Shown one piece after another: positions 34,042-45,539 of a stretch of DNA of 64,000 nt. Made by a program: the position numbers and the translations under genes. Numbering within the stretch: position 1 is the stretch's first letter; each line of letters begins with the position of its first letter. This stretch comes from Triatoma infestans (taxonomy: Eukaryota; Arthropoda; Insecta; Hemiptera; Reduviidae): the NCBI GenBank assembly GCA_011037195.1, contig JAAEAF010000630.1, positions 124,001-188,000 on the forward strand, read 5' to 3'. The notes below the pieces were generated by a model, which worked only from the letters and a program-made list of their open reading frames with translations, was not told the DNA's origin and did not search any database.

Positions 34042-34045
<4 letters not shown>
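33285..34045. other. GC-richer island 4, promoter-like
   Basis: The CpG-rich part (33330-33500) contains CCTTTTATACAC (TATA-like, 33386-33397), CGCCCGTGGGGGTGGC (GC/KLF-box-like) and the X-box-like GTTACCATGACAAC. The downstream half is CT-rich with CA runs. Plus-strand frames at 33296-33508, 33516-33773 and 33800-34138 are open, but the last two are low complexity and none has a recognisable domain. Confidence 0.4.
33438..33451 (+). promoter_or_regulatory. RFX X-box-like site
   Basis: GTTACCATGACAAC fits the RFX-factor X-box pattern GTNNCCATNGNAAC except for A in place of the penultimate G. It is an imperfect palindrome with both half sites present, in a CpG-rich context about 40 bases downstream of a TATA-like word. 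X-boxes mark ciliary and some other RFX-controlled genes. Confidence 0.4.

Positions 34046-34050
<5 letters not shown>

Positions 34051-34112
<62 letters not shown>
34051..34112. repeat. CA microsatellite, 31 units
   Basis: An uninterrupted AC/CA run of 62 bases, the longest pure dinucleotide repeat in the window. Confidence 0.95.
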
Positions 34113-34118
<6 letters not shown>

Positions 34119-34139
34119 ACTCACTGAAAATTCTCTAGA

Positions 34140-34612
34140 CTATTTTTATTTTATAACCCTGTTTCTACCATCTTCCCATTACTTCTTTATTATATGTCAT
34201 TTTAGAAATTATTATATCAAATAGAGATACATAAAATCAAATATAATATTATGTAATATAAACAAATTTGTTTTTTTTTTTTTTTTTTTTTACCTCCTTT
34301 ATACGTACTTTATTTTTTATTAAAAGACAACATTATAATATAGATAATATTATAAAATATTAGAACAGAATTATTTAAACTTTAAAGCAATATCTACGTT
34401 ATTGTTAAAAAAAAAAAAATAGTTGCCTTAAAAAACTACTCATACATATTATATACTTGTTGATCAATAAATTTTGATGCTTTAAGACATAATCTTTCTA
34501 ATCATATGATGATTAATAACGAGATTTAATCGATATTTTTACTAATAACAATTTTTCAATTTAGAGGCCAATAAACATATGATGACAAACTCATACAACT
34601 TGCTGTGCTTAA
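34140..34612. other. AT-rich interval
   Basis: T homopolymer at about 34270-34290, A homopolymer near 34407. Nothing is supported. Confidence 0.4.
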
Positions 34613-34619
34613 CCAATAT

Positions 34620-35213
34620 TGTGGAAGAAAGTTTTTATTTTCTCTTGCTCCTAATAAAGAGGAGGGAGATATTGCGATGCTGTGAATTTTTGAAATTTAG
34701 TTTTCCTCGAAATACATGTTTTGAGGTCCCCTGAGTATGGAAAAAAATTTAGCGAGTGTGTGTGTGTATGTGTGTATGTGTATGTTTGGGTTAACAAAAT
34801 ATATCAAAAAAAGAAAAATCCCGGATTCAATTGCCGGAAATACGCTTTTATAGAAAAAGTATTTGAGTTTTTTCTCGAATTTTCTTGGAAAACGACTATA
34901 TATAATGATTTTTCTTTAAACTTGGAATGCTAACTGCATAAATTTAAACGTATCAATTTTATTTGTAATATTTTTTTCAACAAATTTATTTTAGCGTTAT
35001 ATTTCACATCAAAATGGGGTTGATTCAATGTTATTGCCGCTCTCTTCAGGCTACGATAATCTAGGAGAACTACTACCTGCAAGGTAGTAAGTAGTTCCCC
35101 CACCACCACTGTATTTATGTTAGAACAAATGAGTGAAATTTGAAGTTCAAAGAAAACTTGTCATTTTATTTAATATAATTGTATTATTAACAGTGAGTGT
35201 TTCACACCAGATT
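34620..35213 (-). mobile_element. Family A element, reverse, with outer terminal repeat
   Basis: From left to right on the plus strand: TTTCTCTTGCTCC, TTTTCCTCGAAATACATG, TTTTGAGGTCCCCTGAGTAT, a GT run (about 34756-34785), CAAAATATATCAAAAAAAG, TTGCCGGAAATACGC, ATGATTTTTCTTTAAACTTG, and finally TGAGTGTTTCACACCAGATT at 35194-35213. At about 590 bp it is nearly complete. A T tract follows the terminal motif. Confidence 0.65.
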
Positions 35214-35214
35214 T

Positions 35215-36910
35215 TTTTTTTTTTTTTTGAAGAGAAGTGTTTATCCTGACTAGGGGTGCTGAAGTGTTTATATATTTGACGTCCACATGTTATTTATTGG
35301 CGTTTTATTAAACATTATATTGTTTTTCTAAAAAAAAAAATTGAATAACTAAAACTTAAATTAAAAAAGTAAAAAAATGGAATAAAGGTTAAACAATATA
35401 AATAAAAAATTATTAATGATTATCAGTATTGTTGTTGTTGTTGAGCAATACCAATTAGCACCAATCAAATAATCATTAAGACATTTGGAATTTCATATAA
35501 AATTTAGTTTCAAACTCTGATTTACAAAAAAATGATTCTTTAATGTGATTGCATTATTAATAAAAACTGCAGCCAGTGAAATTTAGTATGCTGATTGAAG
35601 CAACAACAGGTCTCAGTTTAGATAAGACTGCAGCATTTTAATTTTTTAATATAGTATCAAAATTAAAACGGAAAAACTTAAAGGTTTATAAAAAAGGATG
35701 TGACGTAATGCGGTAGTCTTTTCATACTCCTTAAAGATATATAAAAAAAAAAAAAAATCTTATTGTAAATTACATAATCATAATTGATTAATTCTCTTCA
35801 GGCATATTATAATTCTTGCAAGATTTTAGTTGCATTCAAGTTACATGAAGGCGAGTATGTAAAGTTTATAAAAACAGCTTTGTTGAGGAATGTATAACCG
35901 AATATGCCGATCAATATTAGAGCAGACAAAAACATTTAATTATTTCTCAGACTAGCGCCATCTATGTCACTAAACAAATGAAATAACTAAACATTCATTT
36001 CTCAATCACTCATACACATGGTGCCCAATAGGAAGTTATTCAAAAAAAGGAAACCGGTTTTCATGAAGTAAAAAAAGGAGCTTTCATTTTGGGAAATCTG
36101 ATTGCAATTACATGAACAACATCCTTCCCATAAGAGGGTGAAATTCAAATGTAGAGGGAACATCTTCTAACAACTAATGATTAATTGAATATGCATAATA
36201 AAATAGGTTGAAGGAAAAAAAAAAAAAATAGGGTGACTGACACATTGTCATCAAATAAAGGTAAACGCCCTTAAAGAATTGTCACTAAACAAGTTTTACA
36301 ACACCCCAGGAGGGCGGACGACAAGACACACACACACACGCGCATACGATTGCAGTTAAGAGGTTCACACGTTCAACATATGAAATGTTGAATAATTTCC
36401 ACCTGGTAATTTTGTATTCTTTCTTATTCTTCTATGCAAATTCATTTTATTATTATTACTTTTTATTTCTTAACACTATTTAATCAGAGCACAATAAACG
36501 GCAGAATACAAAGCCCAGTGGTTATTATTGTTCAAAATATGAAGGGTTACAAACAAAATCAATTGAAAATGTTCAAGGTTGGCATGGGTAGATTTTTAGT
36601 TCTTGAGAAAGTAAAAAGTGTTGATTAATGCACGCTCCTGAGTACCATCAAAAACATGCAACCATCGTAATTAAGACGTTCATACACGAAGGATGTAAAA
36701 TTGACAGTCCGTGGACTTCAGAGTAAATGTTTTTTATTTGTGGAGGAGGGAGGTAACAGTGAACTACGACCAAAGGGGGTTTTGTGCCACCCGACCATGC
36801 ACCTAAAGCCCCCCCTTTCTTTGAGAAATTTCAGAATGTACGAGGCGTATAAGTTTCTTCAATATCTGGTAACTACCCAGGCTTCCAAATCTTTTTTTGA
36901 TGATAGCTTG
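35215..36910. other. AT-rich interval
   Basis: It contains A/T homopolymers, GTTGTTGTTG near 35430 and a CA run near 36328. TAGCGCCATCTATG at about 35943-35956 is a CTCF-like word. The open frames at 36434-36628 and 36701-36922 show no domain. Confidence 0.35.
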
Positions 36911-36929
36911 GCAATCCGTTAAGAATTTC

Positions 36930-37505
36930 TTGTTAGTTTAAAGAAAATCGTTCCAACAGTGATCGAGAAAATTAAAAAAAAAACTCAAGAAAACTAATTG
37001 TACAAAGTTACACCTCCGATTAACCGATATTTCAATCTAGATCCAACTAGGAATTCTGTGAACGTATTTAAATACAATCTAGTATTACAAGCTGCTAGAA
37101 GTAGTATTTTAGAGAAACTTTAACATGGTATCTCCCCCCCCCCCACACACAACCCCAAATTCCTCCATTTTTTAGAAAAATACAGATACAGTGAAATTCG
37201 AGAAAATCTCTGAAAATTGAAAAAAAAAATTAGTAAAACTGGAGGTAGATTTTTGACGATATTTTGACAAATGAGCCGATGCAACAGTGGTTTACTCGCA
37301 CAGAATATCAAGTTTGATCTTCTTGCGTTTTTTGTTACCCAAGTATTAATATATACATAAACATACATTTTAAGCATTTGCTGAAATCTAGTTTTCCTAC
37401 AATTTTCAGCAGACCTTAAAAGTTGTATTTCTGGTGAAAACTCACTTTCGAAAATTGTACACGATCGCAATAGTTCCAGTTACCGAAATAAGAGAAAGTA
37501 AAATA
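36930..37505 (+). repeat. Family A copy, forward
   Basis: Modules present: AGTTTAAAGAAAATCGTTCC, AGTTACACCTCCGATTAACC, GAAATTCGAGAAAATCTCTG, TATTTCTGGTGAAAACTCAC, TTTCGAAAATTGTACACGAT and ATAAGAGAAAGTAAAATA. The central GAGAAAATC module occurs twice. The minus-strand frame 37120-37470 is an antisense reading of this repeat. Confidence 0.6.
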
Positions 37506-37509
37506 ATGG

Positions 37510-38535
37510 GCCTAAATGTAAAGCGAGACTTTCCTCTTTTCTGTGCACAATTTTGCTTTAGTTTCGGTTAATGGAAATTGTAATTTATTCAGTGAAGGCT
37601 ATACTTGTATATACTTGAATTGAAACCTTAAAATCTCTGCTTCTCACTTCATCCAGGCGTTTCATTATAGATATAAAATTGAAATGGGTAGGTTTCAGAT
37701 TATACAATGATGAATCATTGTATTGATTAGTTTAAATTAGAAGATTAGCTACATAAGTTTTGATTTGATTAGAAGAAAAATGTACGGTGGGGGGGAAGAT
37801 GGTCGTGGACGGTATTGGCTTCCAAAACTTTCGTTCGCTCTATTATGCAAAATCCAAGAATTTTCTAATGTTTTGTCCTCTTTTTGACGATAAACAGAGA
37901 AATTTAAAAGAACAAGAAAACATAAAAAAAAGAATTTTGCTGAAGATGAAATTTGAAGACAGCGGATGGCGCTCTTGGAATAATAGTGATCGCTGGAAGA
38001 AAAAGTAGAACTATAAAGTAATTCAAATTAATGTTTACTCTCTCAGTTCTATAGAAGATCCACGGGAACAATTGCACAACAGGACTAGAATGCAAATCAG
38101 TCACAAAGTGCCAACCCTTCCGGTTTTTTTTTTTATTACCTGAACTTCTAGACAATGAACTAAAAAGAAACAAAAAATAAAAGCATACTGGATGTTTGCA
38201 GGATGAATTGAACATACATCTCCCTGTTTGGTACAGACAATATACTTTTCCAAAGCACATGCGCTGTAAAGAGACTAAGAACAAAATTAGCATGTGAATG
38301 GTATGAAGAGAGAGAACTGAAAGGGGCTGCATAGTTCACCTTTGAACTTCCATATGCACTTTTTTATAATAAATATATTATGCAAAATAGGTATAGTCCG
38401 TTGGAGGGTACAGGATGTTGGTTTGATTGTCTAGGAAGTGTCTTGCATGGAGGGAAATGTTGTAAGAACGAAAGGTTTCTATAAAAGATTTGAGCTGAAA
38501 TTACTATAGTTCTAGCGCAACATTAAAAATAAGAT
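37510..38535. other. Unassigned interval
   Basis: The frames at 37787-38008 (plus) and 37904-38332 (minus) overlap and neither carries a domain I recognise. GGATGGCGCTCTTGG near 37965 is a further CTCF/YY1-like word. Confidence 0.3.
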
Positions 38536-38540
38536 AAAAA

Positions 38541-38900
38541 ATTCTGCTGCGAAACACTCACATACTTTCTCTTACTTTCTCTTGGTGCATTTAACACTAT
38601 TATAAAATCGACCAATTTTTATCAAACCTGGTATTTGCACACAAAATTGCCAACACAAAGTGGTGTTGAAGGTAAATTTTGATTCTCTGCACACATGCAG
38701 GTAGAAAATGATTGATTACATTGTAGTCCAGAAGAGATTGCTATCATCAATCCCGAATAACAACGCCAGTCTAACGTCAGATTCCCCCAAAAGCTGCTCC
38801 GAAAATCAATTTTTTTGGGTGGCTATAAAGTTTTCCATTAAATCTGCAATGTATAATTTAAGTCGGTCATAGATGAGGTCATTTTACTGTCATATAAGAT
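38541..38900 (+). repeat. Family A 5-prime part with terminal repeat
   Basis: ATTCTGCTGCGAAACACTCA (38541-38560) is followed by CATACTTTCTCTTAC, the second block of the terminal repeat. Then come AACACAAAGTGGTGTTGAAG, ACACATGCAGGTAG, GATTACATTGTAGTCCAG, TCAGATTCCCCCAAAAGC and TCCATTAAATCTGCAATG. It is the best preserved 5-prime part in the window. Confidence 0.7.
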
Positions 38901-39008
38901 TGATTATAAGATGATCAGGTGGCATTTTAAAGTCAACTTTCTATATCCATACAATCTATTCAAAGAATAAACATTACGGTTATAATTTTAAACTAAGTTC
39001 CTAAGAAA

Positions 39009-39215
39009 TCAGATTTTCAAGTCGGAAAACTGGGCAGATAACGCAGAGAAAATTAAGATGATGTAATTTTCAGAGTACACTGAGATGAAAAAGCATAAGG
39101 AATTTATCTTTGCCCTTTGATTGATATCTTGATGTAACTCATTATATGCATTGCTTGAATGCCCTTGTAAACACAATATCGTAATGATTATAAACAATAG
39201 AACACATTTTTCCAT
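39009..39215 (-). CDS. Candidate small secreted-peptide ORF, doubtful
   Basis: A minus-strand ATG at 39215 (context AAAATGG) opens a 68-residue frame starting MEKCVLLFIIITILCLQGHS, then SNA. This looks like a secretory signal peptide: charged start, a hydrophobic run of about 12 residues and small residues before a possible cleavage point. The following residues show no cysteine framework or known domain. The ATG lies next to the family A copy starting at 39235, and a frame this short can arise by chance in AT-rich DNA. It could instead be the first coding exon of a larger gene. Confidence 0.15.
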   Translation of the reverse strand: MEKCVLLFIIITILCLQGHSSNAYNELHQDINQRAKINSLCFFISVYSENYIILIFSALSAQFSDLKI

Positions 39216-39229
39216 TTTTTGTAAATGTA

Positions 39230-39820
39230 ATATCAAATTTTCGAAATAAAATTTTACCGCAGCTTGGGTTCTCCGAGTTCAAAGAATTGTATTTTTTTTA
39301 GAAATTTATTTTTGTGTGTGTTTGTATATGTGCGTGTATATGTCAGTATAACTCAAAAACGTAAAAAAAGTTGGAAGTTCAAACCTAATATTCCGTTTAG
39401 CTAGATTACTAAGCGATCCGATAATATAGTTACTGCCAAAATAGGTCAACACAAAATATTACTTTACTCAAAGATATTTTTTAAATTTTGTTTATGGTAT
39501 TTTCACGAAAACGGTTCCATCGATTTTCTTTAAACTTTTGTATTCCTGTCACACTTCTACATTTCTCAGGGAAAAATTCATTTTAGGGAAAGGGATGACA
39601 TTAGGCATTCCTTTAGTACGCTTTACTATACTATTCTAAAAACTTGTATAATATTAATTAGAATGAAATGTGTGTTACCAAAATACTGAATTCTTCAATA
39701 AAGACGGTTTGAACGGAAATGTGACTTTACTGAAAGGTTATTTTTTTATTTATTTCAGTTTTCTGCAATTTTCTCGATAAAGACACACCAATGGTTGTCT
39801 CTAAACTTGAATTATAAATG

Positions 39821-39854
<34 letters not shown>

Positions 39855-39960
39855 TAGATCTATTAGTTTTGTTTGAAATATCTTTAGGGGAAGGGAGTGT
39901 TTTAGGGGAGCTGGAAAATCAGCTTCACTCAAATGATGTGGTTTTATTGTAGTTTCGATT
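39230..39960 (-). repeat. Family A copy, reverse, with duplicated module
   Basis: The plus strand reads TATCAAATTTTCGAAATAAA, CGAGTTCAAAGAATTG, a GT run (39313-39337), AACTCAAAAACG, GGAAGTTCAAACCTAATATT, TCGATTTTCTTTAAACTTTT and CTCAGGGAAAAATTCATTTT. Then GTGACTTTACTGAAAGG, TTTCTGCAATTTTCTCGAT and CTCTAAACTTG repeat the module. A TA run (39820-39848) sits inside the second module. Confidence 0.65.
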
Positions 39961-39969
39961 CTGCCATTG

Positions 39970-41400
39970 AAGCACGCTAAACATAATATTCTAAATATTC
40001 TGATTTTGACAACAATAATATCGATATAAATTGCTATAAAAGTAAATCATGTTTATATGACAACGGATTAATGAATTAATTTATTTATTTTTTTCCAAAT
40101 ATAACTTTTTTTTTGCACACACTGCTAATAATGCAAATCATAAATCAAATGTAATTTTAATGATTTGGAAAAGTAAAAACATGTTGCACGAATGGCAGAG
40201 AGATATATTAATTCTATATATCGATTCTATATATGTAAAACAGCCAATAGCTGCAATATAAAACACATGCACAGCCTCATACAACATACAAAATTGCCTG
40301 AGCATTCTTCAAGTACACTCTAAACATTTATTTTGCCGGGGTGCTCTCATTGCTTGCAGAATTCTTTTCGCTGCCCCCCCGCCCGCCACCATCACGCTGT
40401 TACTCTTAATGTTTTTTCCACTTGTATAAACCAATTCTTCTTTTTTTATTTCTTTCTTCAACATCGCCTGCAATGCTCCCTATTTTATATATTATAACAA
40501 ATTGCATTGATATAATCGACTCATTTTACATAACTATTCCACTGTATATGTGAGAGATATATTAAACGAAACAAGTGTTAAAGACACAACATAAATCCAT
40601 CAAAAATGATTTCAGAAATAACTGAATTCTTAAGAAATATAGCAGCTTGGTTTATGTCTAAACAATTTTATATATTATCTAGAAGGGATAAAGTCTTTTC
40701 AATCAGGAATTCTGGCTATTTACTTAGCACAGTACATAGAGGTCAACAGATTAACAATTAATTCTAATGAAAATCTCTTCTTTCACTACTGCGCAAGCGC
40801 AACAGGCGTATGTAACTGGCCTTCGTCTCCACAACAATCACCAGCTATCACTCTCTCTCTTTCTATTATGAGCGTGCGTCAGGCTAATTTTTAAATCTTG
40901 CAAATCTCTTCGTATGCTGAGCCTGCATCTATTCTTAGCATGTACTCTTTGGCCTCACTCCATCTGGCGACTCCTTGCAGACCTGCCGTGCAGTCTCCCG
41001 CCCTGAGGATGTACCCGATTTCTAATGAAAATAATTGCAATATGACTGTTTTTTGATTATATACAGAATGAAATTCTAACATGTACCACCTACTTGTCTT
41101 GGAAAATACGCCAGACAGAAAAAATATTCCAAATGATACTCTATTTAATTTTTTGCAAGCATTACAAATATGTGATCAATTATTTTTCTTAAGCAGCAGA
41201 AATAACAGATTTTGAAACCAGCTTTCTTATTTCAAATTGAACCAAATATTTGTAATATTTAACGAATTCTAAAGTAGTTTTTTTTCTCATGAAAAATAGT
41301 GTTATTGAACGAGAGAAATCCGTTCAATATTCACTGAGAGATTTTATTTTGAATGAATAAAAATTCTCTGTATTCTCATTATTCCAATTGTGTTTCAGTA
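39970..41400. other. Interval with two CpG-bearing patches
   Basis: One patch near 40360-40400 contains CCCCCCCGCCCGCCACC (GC-box-like). A second at 40780-41030 contains an NRF1-like site. The minus-strand frame 40891-41082 includes AGDCTAGLQGVARWSEAKEY with balanced composition but no recognised domain. An acceptor-like ACATCCTCAG precedes part of it. Confidence 0.3.
40790..40801. promoter_or_regulatory. NRF1-like palindrome
   Basis: TGCGCAAGCGCA matches the NRF1 consensus YGCGCAYGCGCR except at one central base. It is in a local CpG-bearing patch. It is a single site, so evidence is limited. Confidence 0.3.
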
Positions 41401-41413
41401 GGCAAAAGCATAT

Positions 41414-41677
41414 TTACATTAGTTGTTCAAAATGGGCGCCATCATTAAATAAGCATAAACATGGCCCCTTGATCAAGTGTTCATTTATTGCACTCATTAC
41501 AGAATCGGGACCTATTTCTTCGCAGAGTTCAGAAATTCTTTCTTAAAGTACTTCTGCAGTGGCGACAAAGTTTAAGTTGTCCTAAACTTTATTTTTTAGG
41601 TATCTTCAGAGCAAGTAATACGGAGGCGTCAGATCTGGGGTGCTGCGGGTGGTAATCCATTTGCGCCGGAAATAATC
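41414..41677 (-). pseudogene. Tc1/mariner-superfamily transposase C-terminal relic
   Basis: One continuous minus-strand frame with three internal stops reads TTRSTPDLTPPYYLL, then RYLKNKV after a TGA where the family has Trp (LWGYLK.KVY). It continues TAEVL, ERISELCEEIGPDSVMSAIN and CLFNDGAHFEQLM, ending at TAA 41416-41414. The order (RSPDLTP.DYFLWGYLK, then the C..N.G.HFE end) matches IS630/Tc1/mariner-type transposases common in arthropods. Only the C-terminal third remains. Confidence 0.75.
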
Positions 41678-41705
41678 TACAAATTCAGCAAAGTGGAATT
41701 TCAGG

Positions 41706-41925
41706 TTGATCGATTTTGACCAAAATCTTATTGTCGGGTTTCCTGATGTCAAGTTTGAACTTTCTGTAATTTTCCAATTTTTTATTTATACTGACCATAT
41801 ATTCACACAGACACAATTTTTAAAAACCAATTTTTCTGCTCAGGGAAATGTTATTTCCGATAAAATATCGATGTCGGAAATTAGACACAACCTATATTCT
41901 TTTTCTTAAAAACAAGAAAAGATAA
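41706..41925 (+). repeat. Family A fragment, forward
   Basis: TTATTGTCGGGTTTCCTGAT, TCAAGTTTGAACTTTCTGTA, ATATTCACACAGACACA, CTCAGGGAAATGTTATTTCC and GATAAAATATCGATGTCGG keep the order of the forward 3-prime half. It begins only about 30 bases from the transposase relic at 41414-41677, so one may have inserted near the other. Confidence 0.6.
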
Positions 41926-41929
41926 ACAG

Positions 41930-43740
41930 GAGATAGGTTCTAACTTTATTTACTTACCGGACAATTACTCCCAGTTAAAGGGAAGCTAAATTGAATTTTT
42001 TCTTTATTTTTAAATATAGAAACTAAATTCTACCTCCATCACACAACAATGAAGTAGTATATCAAATAAAGAGATTACAGTAATAACCTTATCAAAACCA
42101 GATCTACTTGCCGTAGAAGGCAAACACATTTCAAACAACTCTTACATAATATCCGGTGTAAATAAGGGTAAAAAAAAGGAAAGTTTAAGTATAACTACTG
42201 CTCAAACGTGCACACAATCACATGCACACACACACAATTCCCTACCTAAAAATATACATCTACTCTAACCCTCCACAACTTTAAAACGTCACATACAAAA
42301 ATGCTTTTGTTAAATGTCAAACCTATGTACATACGGTGTGGTATATGGTGTAGTATGTGCTATTATATGAATCTGACTGAGAGTTATTGGGGATATGTGT
42401 TGTATATGTAAATGAGGTAGAAAATGCACTGAAGAATGGAGAGGGGCATATAAAATCCGGGGCTCTGAACACAGAGATAGAAAAAATAGAGGGGAAAATA
42501 CTTCTTACTAGTAGTCGGGTATGTCGCCTCTAGACTGCAACAACTGATATTTTGAAGTGATTTAGCATTTCCAGTTATGCTGCTTGGACTTGATAGTATT
42601 TACATTGTTCCTCTTGTTAAAGTCCAGTTTACTTATAATAAACTTTAGTTCTTTCTTAAAAGTGAAAGTGATATTCCAACAAGTGTTATCACAATTTTCT
42701 GCTCAAGACTTGGTTGTTTCATACTATCCTTAATTGTTACCGACATTATGACAGAATAATTGTCTCGTTACTTCCAATATATCTTCGTGAAAGCCTGATC
42801 AAATTTTGAACAAATTCAACTTCATCCACTTTATTTAGAGTCAAACTTGACTTTATTTATGCAATTTTATTTCCCACAAAACCTTTCAAGCGATTATTAA
42901 TACTTCTAACAAGACTAAACATCAACTTAAATAACAAGTTGCAAGGATTTTATTTTTAAACTATTTTTACTTTTTTGATTCGCAAAGCAAGCAAAATTAG
43001 CGGTCATGTTCTCAGAATTATTTTGAATTCCTGTTATATTTAACTGTAAAATAACTTCTTAATTGCTGTCAGTTCTAGCGCTCAGTGCTAGTGATCCTTC
43101 CGATCTTTTTCCCACATCCCTAACCTCCCCGATAGCTATCCTCTCCTGCTCTAATTCCCCAGCCTTTTCTGATGTAAGTTACCTTTTAAATCTTCCAATA
43201 GATTCCCAAACTCTCCTTTCTTTCTGATTCTAGTAGCGTAGAAAAATCTGGAAATACTCCAATCCAATTTAATTTTCCTGCAGAACTTCCTTTGCAAGTC
43301 CATCTTCACAAAAATTCTATTCCTGTTTATTGTACTGTAGACATTTTTCGCTGGCTATATTTCGGAAAGTTTGGATTCGGCATTCATTGCAGTAGAAAAA
43401 GAACCAAGAGGTATGTCCTATTAAAAAATGGTCTTCTTAATATCCAGGCTAACAAATCTCTCTAATTCTTGAAATGTTCTACTCTCTCTTTGTTATTCCA
43501 ATATCGTCTATCCATTTCCTCACAGATATCGGAATAATCTTTACGGATATCCCAGGCCAAACAACATGATGAACAATATAGACAACGACCCCCTTCTCAA
43601 TACTCACATTATACATAAGAGTCTAGAAAGGAATCTGATATATTAAACTATTAGGGCTTAGCAAACCCATCAAAAGCAAAGTAACTCACCATCACATACT
43701 GCTAGTTCCACTTGCATACGTATTACTATTTTTTACAGAC
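41930..43740. other. AT-rich interval
   Basis: No gene or repeat family is recognised. There is a short CA run at 42223-42236. Confidence 0.4.
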
Positions 43741-43745
43741 ACTGA

Positions 43746-43935
43746 TGTTGTTTTTTTTTGCGGGTTTAAAGTTCAACTACCAAATTTGATGTCATGAACG
43801 GACGGGGGCTGAAGCACTACTTTACTGTTAACATTTTAAAATTATTATAAGCAGTTATACACGGGAACTCAAACTGGGGACCTTACTCATAATCACCACA
43901 CCAAATTACAAACATAGATTTGTGGAAGTTAGTCA
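43746..43935 (-). mobile_element. SINE-2, diverged copy
   Basis: On the plus strand: CGGGTTTAAAGTTCAACTAC, CAAATTTGATGTCATGAACG, ACGGGGGCTGAAGCAC, CTACTTTACTGTTAACATTT, then GCAGTTATACACGGGAACTC and AAACTGGGGACC (reverse B box region), and CACCACACC. It aligns end to end with the intact copy at 56871-57071. Confidence 0.7.
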
Positions 43936-43939
43936 CAAA

Positions 43940-44495
43940 ATATCTATCTTCATGATCGCAGTGGATTTGGCTCTGCAGTCATTCTATCTACCATTTTGGT
44001 AATTTCTGCCTAGTTAATTTTAAAATATAAATGAAAAGCAGATATTTTATTGCACAGTAGTTATACTATTAGAAAACAATGAAAACATAACAACCTATTT
44101 AGGTTGTTTATAAAATGCATTTAGCCTGTAATCGATTCGAAATATTTCGATATGCATTGATATTTGTAAGACTATGTTCATGATTTTTGTATAATTATTA
44201 AGATATGTTTTACCATGATTTTATTAATTATTAGTGATTTTATAGAGTTTATTAGTTTTAATAGTTAATTAGGTAAAGTTTGAACATCGAAATACGATTA
44301 TTAAATAATTGTTTATGTTGGAAAGTAATGATTTCATCAAAATGAGTCAAATTTTCTAAATAGGTAATGCACACCAAACCTCTGCATAAAAAATGGAAAA
44401 ACGCTCTAACAGATTATATCTAAGTACCCGCTATTCACGAATTTACCCATCATTCAGATCGTTTAACCCCGTTCTTAAAAAAAAAACCCTAAACT
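43940..44495. other. AT-rich interval
   Basis: Nothing is recognised. Confidence 0.4.
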
Positions 44496-44499
44496 TCTT

Positions 44500-44885
44500 C
44501 CAGACTAAGTCAAGAGTACAAGGAAGAGAAGGAAGAAGAAGAGGAAGAGAGAGATAGAGAAAACGTGTTTGCATAATCCCTGTTGGGAAAAACGAATTTC
44601 CATATTTTCCATGCTAAGAGTTTTTCTCCCACCTCCTCACACTATACCGTACAGACCACGTTCAAACCAAAAACTCCTTCATTACTGGGAATTACACGAG
44701 CGATTGCTCTTCACCAGAGCCGATACAGCAGAGCACCAACAGCCGAGTAGCCTCCCCCATCCTTCATCTTCATATACCGAACGATCTTTTCCTTCTTACA
44801 CCCTGTATAGCAGCCTTCCACTTTCTAGTTCCCATTTCCACTACACCAACTTATCTCTGACAGAAAGCAGCAGCGAGTGAAAGTT
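44500..44885. other. GC-richer island 5
   Basis: A GAA/GAG-rich run (44522-44555) is followed by a moderately GC-rich block with CpGs. A plus-strand frame (44569-44880, 103 codons) is rich in Ser, Pro, His and Tyr, ends SLTESSSE, and has no recognisable domain. It may be exon, UTR or regulatory DNA. Confidence 0.3.
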
Positions 44886-44889
44886 CTTA

Positions 44890-45530
44890 TTCCTTTTTTT
44901 TTATTTAAAAAAAAAAACAAGTAATCAGATTGGTTACAGCCATTATGATTGAGATGTGTTACAGCGGAAAATTAGATTCCTCACCAGAAAGACCAAACAC
45001 GTAAGTGCGTGTATGTGTTTCTTTCCCTTTATAAGATTAATAGTGCCAACTTTTTTCCACTTTTTTAACATCTTTCACTAACTGTAACGTCTGTTTTATT
45101 ATAATTCATTTTTAAACTAAAATTGAAAGCTAATGATAGAACATTTAGTTTTAACCGGGGACTTTTCAACAATTGGAATTAGCACGCTGCAGTTCTAATC
45201 ATCGTAATAGCAAACAAGGGCACAACTAATTGTATCTCCTCAGTTTTGCTAACGATGCAGGCTTCAATATAATTTGAGTAATCAAAACCTTAACCGCTCG
45301 CAACAAATTTGCGATACGACTAAAGGTTTGCTTCCATATTGAATTTCCTAATTAAAAAGTTATATTGCAGTACAATTCGAAAACATAATGATAATATATC
45401 ATTACTAAATTATAACCGAATAAACTGAGAAAATTCGACACAGTTAACAAAACTATCTGACAAGTAAAGTCCCAAACATTTTTACTTTCCTATTTTCTAG
45501 TTTAGAGACTTTACATTTCATCTTATTATT
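44890..45530. other. AT-rich interval
   Basis: Nothing is recognised before the mariner relic. Confidence 0.4.
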
Positions 45531-45539
45531 ATATTATTA

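Noticed and set aside
33800..34138. 112-codon plus-strand frame
   Set aside because: More than a third of it is a Thr-His read-through of the CA microsatellite.
37120..37470. 116-codon minus-strand frame
   Set aside because: Antisense reading of a family A copy, with no domain.
37904..38332. 142-codon minus-strand frame
   Set aside because: Rich in Phe, Leu and Ser with no domain, and overlapped by an equally open plus-strand frame; not supported as a gene.
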